Assembly: GCA_033439255.1 (NCBI GenBank)
Contig: CM065881.1
Location: 1,054,001 to 1,118,000 of the forward strand
Reading direction: 5' to 3'
Origin: Hericium rajendrae
Taxonomy: Eukaryota; Basidiomycota; Agaricomycetes; Russulales; Hericiaceae
DNA length: 64,000 nucleotides
Below the pieces are notes generated by a model, which was not told the DNA's origin, did not search any database, and saw nothing but the letters and a program-made list of their open reading frames with translations. Positions 11,605-23,900 of the stretch are shown piece by piece. Each line of letters starts with the position of its first letter. The first letter of the stretch is position 1. Both the position numbers and the translations under genes were made by a program.

Positions 11605-11936
11605 GGTGGTCGTTGGTGGGCACGAGGGAGGCGGCTATCTGTCCCGTTCATATCGAGTTATAACTCGGAGGATCGTGTGTACGTGTGTTTGATCAGCTTC
11701 CCAGCCACGAGGCAGCTCTGGACATGCAGCCAGCGTCTCTCGTGCATTTTTAGTATGTCATTCTGCGCGGTTCTCTTGTCTTATGAGGGCTAATATTTCT
11801 TGCTCGTTGTTGAAGCAGCACGAAAAAATCATCATATCATCGTGTCTTAGAACAAAAGCACGCCAGAAATATAATTAACCTCTGACACGCCCCTATCCAA
11901 TCCGTCGTTCCCGCCTGTCGGCCCGGTTCCACTTCC
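11605..11936. other. Gap between the two small minus-strand genes
   Basis: About 330 bp with no supported gene. It should hold the 3' end of the gene to the right and the promoter of the gene to the left, or intron sequence if the two are one gene. Confidence 0.3.
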
Positions 11937-12496
11937 TCAGGTGGCGTGGGGAGGTTGCACGGTGATGGAGTCTGGTCTATATGAGTGCGATGCGTTCTGG
12001 CGATGAACGGGAAGCTTACTTTCGGCTGCATAGAGCATCTGGATCACCACAGCCACGATTACCTCGAGGTAAGTCTCTCGAGAGACTTGTGGACCGGCGG
12101 TGACGGGCGGGACGTCGTCCCTCAAATTGGGGAATCGCTCAAGGATCTTCTCCTTGATTTGTTCGAGGCCCTGCAGCCAATCGACAGACTTTTCGCCGAT
12201 GGTTTGGAGGTGTGACGCGATAATGTTCGCATCGGCAGTGGTGAGCGGGGGAGACGACGAGGCAGGATGGGTGGGCGAAGTGGGTATTGACGTCGGGGGC
12301 GGTTTCGGGTCGAGACCTCCTAAGGGCCCATCATGCGAGCCAGAGCGATTGGTTTGCACCCGGTCACGCAGGGCTGGGGTCAACCGCGACCGGGAGAGAG
12401 AGGGCGGGGGAGTGACTGGGGAGATATGGTCAGTGTCTGGCCAGGCCGTTCGATGACCCACTCACGCAGGGTTGTAGGTGCTTTGTTGGTGGGCAT
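11937..12496 (-). CDS. Small hypothetical protein A
   Basis: ATG at 12496 (MPTNKAPTTL) is joined by a 50-nt intron (12465-12416, GTGAGT...CCCCAG) to an exon from 12415. The exon is open to a TGA at 11937, but a GTAAGC donor at 12019 probably ends it earlier. The protein starts with a Pro/Ser-rich low-complexity segment (about residues 10-70). A helical region follows (TIGEKSVDWLQGLEQIKEK, then ETYLEVIVAVVIQMLYAAES). No family is recognised and the 3' exon structure is unresolved. Confidence 0.4.
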
Positions 12497-13092
12497 GGTG
12501 GGCGGGGGAGGTGGTCGAGAGGGTAAGATGCCACTCGATTTTGCTGTTCGCAATCTAATTCCGTTTACCTCTGTTTGCCTTACTTTCGCGCCATGAGGGA
12601 ACCGCGCATCATACCGCAAGGAGCCCCAGCATTCTTTCTCCCTTCATCGGCTAGAATCTGACGTATCGCGGAGAGTACCCAATTGACCAATCATTCAAGA
12701 CACCGAGCATTTGCTTAGCATCCGTCTGAAAGGAGCTGGGTTTTTTGATCTGCGCCGCCCCGAAGCACGGGCTGAGCATCAGATTCACATAAGTTATGCG
12801 CGCTTTATCTCAGCGCACAGGGCAATTTCCCATGATGCTTCCTCATGGCCTGCTTCTCTACATTCTGCGGTGATCCGTGAGGTTGGCTCTCATGCGCTTG
12901 ATCCTGTAATGCTACTCAAGCAACTGCTGCTTCCCGGAGCCTCCATCGTGCTCAGCGACAAAGCTCGATCGCCGCCTCTTCCTTGGGCGACATCTCTGTA
13001 TGCTTCGCTTTCCGGTGCTCTAGGCAGTCGAGCAAATTTACCCTTAGTCCTATCCTCTGATAATTGTCGGCTGTTAGGCAGGGGCTTTGACG
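12497..13092. promoter_or_regulatory. Divergent intergenic region between protein A and the KDZ transposase
   Basis: About 600 bp separate the start of protein A (minus) from the KDZ start (plus), so both promoters should lie here. No inverted repeat that could be the transposon end was recognised by eye. A plus-strand frame from 12711 overlaps the KDZ start out of frame and is taken as a shadow. Confidence 0.35.
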
Positions 13093-16000
13093 ATGTCCTC
13101 GGAATCTGGCTCTTCCAAAAGGGCCAAGGGTCCCTCAAAGCGCGCCTTTGTCGCCCCACCCACGCCGACCACCATGATAAAGTCAACTACGAAGCCAATC
13201 GCGCGGATGCCTTCGACCCGCACGAAGCAATGGTTTACCGCTTCATCCACGCCCACCTCCCCGGTTAAGCCGTCTACCAAACCAATCACACCACCACCTC
13301 CGACTACCACTAAGCGTCGTTTTACTTCTTCATCTACGCCTACCACCCCGATTAAGCCATCTATGAACCCACTCGCACCGTCGCCCTCGACCTCCGCGAA
13401 GCGATTTTTTACCACCCCGGTCACACCGACAACCCCTGTCAAGCCATACTACAACGCATTGCGTCCAAGCGCGGGCGCACAATTTGTCAGCCCCGAGCAC
13501 CGAATCACATTTAGCGGCACACAACCCTCGTCATCTATGCCTCGGTATCCGTGGGCAGTGTTGAAAAAGGCATTTAGGCCCGACCATGCATCATTGGACT
13601 CTTCGCCCGCTTCAACTTCGACTCCAGACACATCGAACAAGACCCCCCGGCTCAGCAATACCACTGTAGGCGAATTCTGCTCGTCACGACAACAAATTTC
13701 TCATGCTTGACTCGCATTAGCCACCCTCTGAGCGAATGACGAAGTTTCTCGACGAATGGGCTTCTCAGGCTCTGGAAGCGCTGCTCAAGCGCGAGGCACC
13801 CTCTAACACCACTGGCTGTTCATCCTGCGACGAGCCAATTGACATGCTTTATCGCTGTTTCGACTGCTTTTCGCCGGTCGTACTGTGCCGCGGATGCATC
13901 GTACAGTCGCATGGGCACATACCCTTTCATCGCGTGGAGGAGTGGACGCCGTCATCTGGGTTCTGGCGGCGTCTCGACTTGGGTCAACTCGGATTACATA
14001 TCCACGTAGGTCATGGAGAGCAATGCCCAGACGAGGCTACGCGGGAGTTGGTCATCGTGCACGACCGTGGTATCTGCAAGTATAAGGTCGGCTTTTGCCG
14101 CTGCGTTCCGACGGGTCGTATTAGCTCGGTTCCTCAACCTCTTCAACTCATCGAATATGGTCTCTTTCCGGGTTCATGGGACACACCCATGACGGCTTTC
14201 TCACTTCCTATGCTCAAACAGTTTCACGTTCTTTCGCTTCAGTCGCAGCTCAATGTTCGTGACTTCACATCGTATCTGCGACGAATTACGGACAACACCG
14301 ACCCCGACACGGTTCCTGTAAGTCGTAACAGTATATTGTGGATGCATGTGACCTCACGCCTGGACCAGGATCGTTACCGGGAATTCCTCACTGCTATGCG
14401 TGAGTTCTCATTTCTGACAGCCGCCAAGCGCTCCGATGTCGTACCCTCGAGAAATATGGAGGCCGGATCGCTGGCCAAGCTATGTCCAGCATGCCCGCAG
14501 CCAGGAATCAACATGGATCCCTCGAAAGATAGACCACCGGAAGACAGGTGACATCATTTGGAGATCTGGTATGCCGTCTATTGACTAACTCTGCCAGGTA
14601 CCTTGATGCTCTGTTCACTACCATGGACGGCAATTTCCACCAAAATCAGAGAATGAAGCCCTTGGATCCTCATGACTTCCCCCTCACTCACGGTGCCAGC
14701 TACTTCGCCAATGAGACGGACTTCGCTGAATACCAGAAGACGCTGGGCCCAGAGAGTGGAGAGGTAAGCTCTTCCACACCGCCACATGCTCACCGCTGCT
14801 CACCCAGGTGAAAGCCATCAACTTGCAGCCGGTTTACGGCCATGGGGCGTGGTAAATATCGTGGAAAGGTGTCTGGGACGGTAGGATTGTTCTGCGCTCG
14901 GCACATGTTCGCGTTGCCAGGAGGGATTGTTGACCTTCAGAAGGGTGAACGGTGAGGACGATACTACGTGGCGTGGTCTTCGAATGCCCAAACCTCAGTC
15001 ACCTATTTAGATTTGCCAACGTTGACTTTGCTTTCTTATCCGGGCACCAACGTTGGCTCGGGCTTAAACTGCTGTTTTCCGGGTATGACATCAACTGTCA
15101 ATACCGTCTCAAGTTCCACCAGCGCATGAGCAAAATTCTCAAGCAGGCCAAGGCATTCCACTCCATCAAGTCAGGTGTTTTTCCACAGATCATTGCCGCC
15201 GTGGGGAAGTTTCATCTTCCGGCACATATCCCCAGCTGTCGGTACAAGTTCTCCTACCATTGGTTGCCAGGCGCGGGCATGACGGACGGAGAGGCTGCAG
15301 AAAGGATCTGGTCAACTTTAAATGGCGTTGGGAACAGCACTCGAGAGATGACGTCTGGTCATCGACACGACGCCATCAATGACTATCAATCAGACATGAA
15401 CTTTCGACGGTCACATTCTCTTAGTAAGTGGCATTGATGTGGGATTTCTGACTTGCTGCTGACCCATTTGTCTCTTTTGTAGTCAAACTTACACAAACGA
15501 AATACCTTAGGGCTGTCGACGAGTACGATTGCACCAACAAGTTGCTTGAAGACATACAATCGACCATTCATCCCGGACATCTCGAAGCGTGGCGAAACGA
15601 AGAGCAGGCATGGGTCGAAAAGGTAGTGAATATCAAAGAACATAGTGCGCTGCCCAACCCATATGAGCCCGATGGAAAAAAGGTATGATCCTGCTTACCG
15701 CCGTGTTTTCCGACGTTCACAACCGAGGTGATAATAATGACAACAATAAACAGCATTAACAACAAAGGAAGTTCTTGCAAAGTTTCAGGAGGAATCGGCG
15801 CGGTCGGGCGAGGACATCGAGTTAGGGCTCGCGGCAGTCATAAGCGAGGGCATTGAATTGGAGGAAACAAGGTCAGCTTGCGTTTCCTGCATTACGCGGT
15901 GGGCTCATTGCTCGCAAGACTTGCCCTGTTAGGGAAATTCGACTCTGGAACTGAGCTGGAAAAGGCACGGTTGGCGAACGGCGTTGAAACCTTCCTGGAC

Positions 16001-17063
16001 CGCGTCGATGCCTGGCGTTTGGCCTATCATCGCCATACGACCCCTCATATGATCGAAGATATGACCATAGCCTACGGTTCCGGCACTTCGTCCGAATCCG
16101 GTGTTTTCGATCCTGCGATGGCAGCCCCAGCCGATCTCATAGACGTCGCAAGGTCGGGAACTTCGAAGCGCGGTCTTAAGCGCACTCGAAGCCCCTCAGA
16201 CCCCGACTCACCGCGCCGCAAAGCTCCGGAATGGGACTGGGGTCGGGAGATGGTCGAAGCTGCGACGATAGATCTTCCCTCGACATACCCTGATCCACTG
16301 GCGCTGCCCGCGACAAAAGTAACCGAAATCGAGAGGAGGCTGAGAGAGGGAATGGCGTCTGAGACATTAGACGAAGTGCACACACAGATTATCACGAGCT
16401 ATGCACTGCGACAGCAGATGACGCAAGTGAGCGGGAACGGAGCTAACACCCATGCCCAGGGGAAGATAGACCGTAAGAATGCTATGATTCAACAAGCCGT
16501 GGAGCGCTATAGAAGAACACGGCGTGCACTTCTAATATTAGGAATGGATAGCGCTGATACTCCCTATCGAGATTTGAAGGACGAGGACATCCGCGCGTTT
16601 ACAGTCTATACCGATGATGAGCGGCTGGGGGACAGCAGGAAACAGCCGTCCTGGATCTGGTCTGATCTCGGCTTCGTTGAAGGGGAGGTGGATAAGGACA
16701 TTAAACGGCATTCATTGGAGAGTAAGGCATATTTATAACCGATGTTATTTGCTGAATAACTGAATCTTTCCCCTAGTGATAAAAGTCCATTGGTTTCGGC
16801 GCAGTGCCCTCAGGATGCGTTGGTTGGAAGAAAAGCGCTTGTTGAAGGAAGAAATGGGAAGAGCGGTGCGGTTCTTCGGGTATTTTGAACACTATTGGTC
16901 GGAACGTGCATTGTGTGGAAGCGAAGCACGCTGCGGTTATGCTAAAAGGTGCGCAATCGGATAGATGTGGGCTGATGGCTTATCATTTTCCAGGCAATCA
17001 CACCATTACAGTCGACTGCGTCAGAAGGCGTTGCATGTTTTTGGGGATTTCAGGGATCTTTAG
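13093..17063 (+). CDS. KDZ-family DNA transposase, apparently intact (1,137 aa)
   Basis: Eleven exons join in phase: 13093-13665, 13721-14317, 14369-14547, 14598-14763, 14815-14951, 15011-15423, 15483-15682, 15768-15871, 15919-16721, 16777-16948, 16994-17063. The N-terminus (1-190) is Pro/Thr/Ser-rich and basic. Residues of about 210-260 hold a CxC2-like zinc region (GCSSCDE, CFDC, CRGC..H). LCPACPQPGINM and YLDALFTTMDGNF follow, then STCSRF...CARHMFALP, VDLQKGERF, GYDINCQY and TDGEAAERIWS. These fit the KDZ core, with candidate catalytic acids in MDGNF (about 459), YDINC (about 576) and the DGEAAE segment (about 645). The C-terminus is the usual charged helical RMRWLEEKRLLKEEM region. KDZ proteins cut and paste DNA transposons in fungi and other eukaryotes. 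No stop or frameshift remains once splice sites are set, so it could be active. Confidence 0.88.
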
Positions 17064-18438
17064 AAGAGCATGCGATTGGCTATGCTCAAAGATTCGATGT
17101 AAGCCGTCTCTAAATTGTGAGTTTGGAGGTTGCATCTTTGGATTGCATGCAATCGCCCCATCCCATGCAGCCCGCTGTGTAGGAAATAATCCTATGAAGC
17201 GGGTGACGAGCGGAGGGCAGAGCTCGGAAGAAATGTTAGCGGGTGAGATACCTATTCCGGGGGAGGGGGTTCCGTTGGCCTCCGAAATACACGGCATCAA
17301 TGTTTCTTGGTTTTCAATCATGTTCATTAGTGCCGCATGTAACATTCACGGAATCTACTCCTCGATCTATGTTGCATGCACCGTATTCTATTAGCATCAT
17401 ACCTCTGAATTCGCGAGGTCGACAACGCGACAAATTGACAGCCCTAATAGCAGGCACTAAGATCTCCAAGATTCGCCGTCTCTAATCGGTCCGACAATCA
17501 GGCATGGCTCACCCGAGAGTAAGTTAGCTTTCTCAATTCCTCGTCGGGCTGATTTCAAGGGATTAATACTGATTGTATCTCTAAGGACAGCCCACGGAAT
17601 CTAAAGGGGATGTTGTGTTGGCGGCGCGGTGGTGATGAGCCAATCCTCCCACATTTTCTGATGACTAACTGAACGACCCACACCATGAGGGTGTATGGCT
17701 GCCCAAAGGCCGCCGCGAGTCTAGAATAATGATCGAACCCAGTTCATTTACATGTCCGGTCTGCATATTGCTGTGAGTCGTTATCTCTCATAGCCTGTGC
17801 GCAGACGCATCCACATTGATGTCTCGCCTCGTACTTCGAGGACCACCGGTTAGTCTTCTGCCATAGCCACGGCGAGGCAATCTTTCAAGCCGCTAATGCT
17901 GCTTTTCGATTAAATTCTGGAGCGCCTGCAGAGACAGAGGCACTGGGAAGTCGCTTGATAGTCTAGATAAAGGACTTGAAGTGACCGCGTAAGCGTCGAT
18001 TTACCCCCATCATCACCCGAGCTTTGTCGGTGCATAATGGTGTTTGTGGGGCGATATAGACGCCGCTGACGCATTGGTGCCATAGTGACGCGTGATGGCC
18101 CGAAGTTTCAAGATCCATGCTGCGTGGTTGGCTTCAATGAAGCTGAAGCGCTGATGCCCGTCTGTCGATTGTGTATTATCCTCAAGATGTTCTGCGACTT
18201 TCCGGCTCGGAGAACAGGGACGATACGCCCAGGTTGGACCGAAGCCAGCTTATTTCGCTGGCTTGCCTGGCATGGTGGTGGTGGCCGGCGCCAAGCTCTC
18301 AGTGCCTTCGTACATCGCCGTGGTTCACCCCAAAATTGCAGCACGAGGGCTGTCAATTACGACAAACGATTCTGGGAAATCTCCCAGATGAACTTGGGAC
18401 ATCTGATTCTGATCAGCCGACAATCGCGCCTTCCGTAC
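17064..18438. other. No gene seen; probable 3' flank of the KDZ element
   Basis: About 1.4 kb between the KDZ stop and the stop of the C2H2 gene. Only short frames occur, those near 18.1-18.4 kb being antisense to nothing recognisable. The right end of the KDZ transposon may lie here, but no inverted repeat was identified by eye. Confidence 0.35.
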
Positions 18439-20060
18439 TTATGAGATCTCCGCAGCTGGTACGAGGGCCAATGCGAAGAGGTTTACGAACTCTACTGTCA
18501 TATAGCCCGCTTCGGTAGCCTTCGGCACATCTTCGCTCACGCCCGGCCCCATCCACTTTATCTTCCACAGCTTCCCGTTGGGCCCCATGTTCGGCGCGTA
18601 CTGCACGTCCGCGACCACAGGCATCTCGAAGCCGATCATGCCCGCGTCCGCCTTTTGCAGCAGCGACGGGCTGCGGGACGACGTGAGCTGGATGCCGTGT
18701 GTGCGGAGGTGGCGCTTCGCATTCGAACGCACCGTGAACATCTTTGGGCAGCCTATGAGCGGACACTTGAATGCTGCGCGGAAATAGGTGCAGTCAGCAT
18801 GAAAGAGGACACGGGCGCGGAGTGGGACGCACGCTTCTCGCCTGAGTGGGAGTTCATGTGCGTCGCGAGACCGCTCGGTCGCGGGAACGGCTTCCCGCAT
18901 TCTTCGCAGTGGTGCATCTTGAACTTGCGCTTCGCCTTTGCACCGCTAATCGCCTGAGGCGGAGGAGACGCGATGGGCGCCATTGTGTACGCGGCGCCCA
19001 TGTCGGAGCTGACGTCGCTGAACTCCGAGTTCACAGACTGCGAGGATGTGGGTGACAGCACGGGCGAGACAGATGGGGGTGTGGACTCGGCCTTTACAGC
19101 ATTCCAGGGTGCGGGGTGCAAAGATGTGCTGACATCCCCTGAAGGCCTGCTGAATTTAAATGGCCAAAGTTGAACAGGTCGAGGCAATAGACAGTAGTCA
19201 TTTGAAGCTCACCTCTGCCTGGAGCTCTGCGTGCCGGCTGTGTTGACGTAGAATGTGTGGCTAAGGCCATGATACAACTCCTCTTCGTCGCGTGTGGCGA
19301 GGTCCTCGATGCAGAGTGGAAACGGGTCCTCGGCATCTTCCAGGGGTTCCAGCGTCGATGAAAATGCAAGTACGCATGGTGAAAGCCCGCTCGCCTCCTC
19401 GGGCTTCAGGGCCACGGGCACAGACACAGGGGCGCTGTCGGCCTCACTAGTGATGCTGCTGAAAGTATTCATGTGGAAGACGCCCTTGGCCCGCTGCCCC
19501 GCATTGGTGGCAGCTGCGGCAGAATTCTTTTCTGTCTGGCCGACTGCAGATATGTCTATTGGGCCTGAGCTCGGACCCTGTGTACTTGATGATGCCGCGT
19601 GTTGACTTGACGATGCAAACGCTTCGCTATGCTGATCGGCGGTGGCGAGGACAGGCGAGCTGGGATGGGAGCTCAGGCCGGGGCTTGTCCGGGAGGAGGG
19701 GGAAGAATTGTATGATGTCGTTGATGGCGCATGGGTCGGATCGGGGAGGACGGTGCGCTGGGCAGACTCCGGGTAGGGCGTCATGGCGGCCGCGAGCGAT
19801 GAGGAGGTAGAGCGCGGTATATAGCGAACATCAGAGGAATGAGGTGGTAGAACACTTGCTTGTCCATTATAGACATGGATCGGCATCGCGTAGACGTCGT
19901 ATGTCGGGATATCCTGTGGACTTTCCCAGTTTAGCGACCAAAATGGATGAGTGGATGACGATGCGAATGACGAGGGGTATTGCTGGTGCTGGTATGGGCC
20001 ATCGGCCATGTCCCATGACACTGATTGGGTGCCATAGAGGGCGGAACCATCTCTTTGCAT
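18439..20060 (-). CDS. C2H2 zinc-finger transcription factor (about 492 aa)
   Basis: Three exons join in phase: 20060-19213, 19128-18833, 18773-18439. The first 380 residues are Ser/Pro/Thr-rich and disordered, as in many fungal regulators. Two adjacent C2H2 fingers follow near residues 345-400. The first is CEECGKPFPRPSGLATHMNSH. A GEKPFK linker is recreated exactly by splicing. The second is CPLIGCPKMFTVRSNAKRHL followed by RTH, which has an extra two residues between the cysteines. The text of the second finger (VRSNAKRHLRTH) is typical of basidiomycete C2H2 regulators. ATG at 20060 (MQRDGSALYG) is chosen as the first good start; an open frame extends further upstream to 20237 without a clear ATG. 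Targets unknown; acts in the nucleus. Confidence 0.82.
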
Positions 20061-20925
20061 TGCTGGGGGTGGAGACGAATGTCCAGGAGTCGAATGAACG
20101 AGGCAGGCGGCCTGGAGCCAGCCGGCACCCTTTGCTTTAAGGCGAGGCAGGTGCAGGCGAGCTACACACCAGCACCCCGGATGACGCTTTGAGATCGAAG
20201 GCAGATCAAGTGATTCCGATGAGCTCAGATGTGTCACTACAAATGAGCACTTTGATAAGGAACAACGGAGCGCTGAAGAGATGAACGCATTAAACTTAAA
20301 GGTTCATTCGCCGATCTGCAACCCAAACAGGACCCTTGCGACTGCAAAAGAATAATCGTGCGGGTGATAGCCATGTTGAGTGCACTGGGCCTTGGCCAGA
20401 AATTCCCAGGTGAAAGCAGTCACCTAGATGATTGTCCATCGTGGCAGGTAAGCACCGGATCACTCACGAATGACTTGCGGAATAAGCACTGGCCGTTCAT
20501 ACTTATGCTTTGTAGCAATGAAGCACACTGGTGCTACGGAATATGTAAGCTAATGCAGAATCCTAAGACGAAACTCATACGGTCATGCTCCATCTGGAGC
20601 TTCGGTCTAGAAATGAAGTACAGAGTTTCAGGTAAGTAGAAGGGAGATAAAGGAAAGCATTGTGAATCAGGATTGCGCATGCCGGTGCTGTTATTCAGAG
20701 CCTCAGCGCCTTTCCCAGCGCTAAAAGCGACACGCGTCGTGCGACGCCCGAACGCGGTCATGTGATTTTATTAATTGTTTGTTGACGGGAATCCAGAACT
20801 GTCAACGGACATCTGAGGCCCACGATTGCCTTTGTTCCCAACCATATCTTTGTTGGATAACTCGGTGAGTGAGATGTCTTCCCCACTTTTTCTTTGTCCA
20901 ACTCCATTTGTGGGAGCCACCGTGC
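20061..20925. other. Intergenic between the C2H2 gene and the satellite
   Basis: About 860 bp holding the C2H2 promoter. Short frames only. A clear compositional change to CpG-rich satellite starts near 20,926. Confidence 0.4.
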
Positions 20926-23900
20926 GAGGCGTGGAGACGGCGTGCTAGGCGGTGCGCGTGCGTCCGCGGAAGAGCCTTACCCAGGCACTGACGTGATGGC
21001 ACGAGTGCTTGCCACGGTACGCTGCTGAGACGTGTCCGAGCGGCAGCTGCGTGTACGACGTGTGGTTTTATATCGCGCACAGACATGGCGACGCGTCGAG
21101 ACGGCGCGCAGGTGGTACGCGTGCGTCCGCGGAAGAGCCTTACCCAGGCACTGACGCGATGGCACGAGTGCTTGCCACGGTGCGCTGTTGGGATGCGTCC
21201 GAGCGGCGGCTGCGTGTACGACGTGTGGTTTTATATCGCGCGCGGACATGGCGACGCGTCGAGACGGCGTGCAGGTGGTACGCGTGCGTCCACGGAAGAG
21301 CCTTACCCAGGCACTGACGCGATGGCACGAGTGCTTGCCACGGTGCGCTGTTGAGACGCGTCCGAGCGGTGGCTGCGTGTACGACGTGTGGTTTTATATC
21401 ACGCGCGGACATGGCGACGCGTCGAGAAGGCGTGCAGGTGGTACGCGTGCGTCCGCGGAAGAGCCTTACCCAGGCACTGACGCGATGGCACGAGTGCTTG
21501 CCACGGTGCGCTGTTGAGACGCGTCCGAGCGGCGGCTGCGTGTACGACGTGTGGTTTTATATCGCGCGCGGACATGGCGACGCGTCGAGACGGCGCGCAG
21601 GTGGTACGCGTGCGTCCGCGGAAGAGCCTTACCCAGGCACTGACGCGATGGCACGAGTGCTTGCCGCGGTGCGCTGTTGAGACGCGTCCGAGTGGCGGCT
21701 GCGTGTACGACGTGTGGTTTTATATCGCGCGCGGACATGGCGACACGTCGAGATGGCACGCAGGTGGTACGCGTGCGTCCGCGGAAGAGCCTTACCCAGG
21801 CACTGACGCGATGGCACGAGTGCTTGCCGCGGTGCGCTGTTGAGACGCGTCCGAGTGGCGGCTGCGTGTACGACGTGTGGTTTTATATCGCGCGCGGACA
21901 TGGCGACACGTCGAGATGGCACGCAGGTGGTACGCGTGCGTCCGCGGAAGAGCCTTACCCAGGCACTGACGCGATGGCACGAGTGCTTGCCGCGGTGCGC
22001 TGTTGAGACGCGTCCGAGCGGCGGCTGCATGTACGACGTGTGGTTTTATATCACGCGCGGACATGGCGACGCGTCGAGACAGCGCGCAGGTGGTACGCGT
22101 GCGTCCGCGGAAGAGCCTTACCCAGGCACTGACGCGATGGCACGAGTGCTTGCCACGGTGCGCTGTTGAGACGCGTCCGAGCGGCGGCTGCGTGTACGAC
22201 GTGTGGTTTTATATCACGCGCGGACATGGCGACACGTCGAGATGGCACGCAGGTGGTACGCGTGCGTCCGCGGAAGAGCCTTACCCAGGCACTGACGCGA
22301 TGGCACGAGTGCTTGCCGCGGTGCGCTGTTGAGACGCGTCCGAGCGGTGGCTGCATGTACGACGTGTGGTTTTATATCACGCGCGGACATGGCGACGCGT
22401 CGAGACAGCGCGCAGGTGGTACGCGTGCGTCCGCGGAAGAGCCTTACCCAGGCACTGACGCGATGGCACGAGTGCTTGCCACGGTGCGCTGTTGAGACGC
22501 GTCCGAGCGGCGGCTGCGTGTACGACGTGTGGTTTTATATCACGCGCGGACATGGCGACACGTCGAGATGGCACGCAGGTGGTACGCGTGCGTCCGCGGA
22601 AGAGCCTTACCCAGGCACTGACGCGATGGCACGAGTGCTTGCCGCGGTGCGCTGTTGAGACGCGTCCGAGTGGCGGCTGCGTGTACGACGTGTGGTTTTA
22701 TATCGCGCGCGGACATGGCGACACGTCGAGATGGCACGCAGGTGGTACGCGTGCGTCCGCGGAAGAGCCTTACCCAGGCACTGACGCGATGGCACGAGTG
22801 CTTGCCGCGGTGCGCTGTTGAGACGCGTCCGAGCGGCGGCTGCATGTACGACGTGTGGTTTTATATCACGCGCGGACATGGCGACGCGTCGAGACAGCGC
22901 GCAGGTGGTACGCGTGCGTCCGCGGAAGAGCCTTACCCAGGCACTGACGCGATGGCACGAGTGCTTGCCACGGTGCGCTGTTGAGACGCGTCCGAGCGGC
23001 GGCTGCGTGTACGACGTGTGGTTTTATATCACGCGCGGACATGGCGACACGTCGAGATGGCACGCAGGTGGTACGCGTGCGTCCGCGGAAGAGCCTTACC
23101 CAGGCACTGACGCGATGGCACGAGTGCTTGCCGCGGTGCGCTGTTGAGACGCGTCCGAGCGGTGGCTGCATGTACGACGTGTGGTTTTATATCACGCGCG
23201 GACATGGCGACGCGTCGAGACAGCGCGCAGGTGGTACGCGTGCGTCCGCGGAAGAGCCTTACCCAGGCACTGACGCGATGGCACGAGTGCTTGCCGCGGT
23301 GCGCTGTTGAGACGCGTCCGAGCGGTGGCTGCGTGTACGACGTGTGGTTTTATATCGCGCGCGGACATGGCGACGCGTCGAGAAGGCGTGCAGGTGGTAC
23401 GCGTGCGTCCGCGGAAGAGCCTTACCCAGGCACTGACGCGATGGCACGAGTGCTTGCCACGGTGCGCTGTTGAGACGCGTCCGAGCGGCGGCTGCGTGTA
23501 CGACGTGTGGTTTTATATCGCGCGCGGACATGGCGACACGTCGAGATGGCACGCAGGTGGTACGCGTGCGTCCGCGGAAGAGCCTTACCCAGGCACTGAC
23601 GCGATGGCACGAGTGCTTGCCGCGGTGCGCTGTTGAGACGCGTCCGAGCGGCGGCTGCATGTACGACGTGTGGTTTTATATCACGCGCGGACATGGCGAC
23701 GCGTCGAGAAGGCGTGCAGGTGGTACGCGTGCGTCCGCGGAAGAGCCTTACCCAGGCACTGACGCGATGGCACGAGTGCTTGCCGCGGTGCGCTGTTGAG
23801 ACGCGTCCGAGTGGCGGCTGCGTGTACGACGTGTGGTTTTATATCGCGCGCGGACATGGCGACACGTCGAGATGGCACGCAGGTGGTACGCGTGCGTCCG

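Noticed and set aside
12711-13268. 185-codon plus-strand frame before the KDZ gene
   Set aside because: Overlaps the KDZ N-terminal exon out of frame, and its text lacks any domain; the KDZ frame joins perfectly to downstream exons.
14764-14951. Apparent frameshift in the KDZ gene
   Set aside because: It vanishes if the acceptor is GGTGAAAG at 14,814, which also restores the family motif STCSRF...CARH.
13093-18438. Terminal inverted repeats of the KDZ transposon
   Set aside because: None could be recognised by eye; needs a self-comparison of flanks with other copies.
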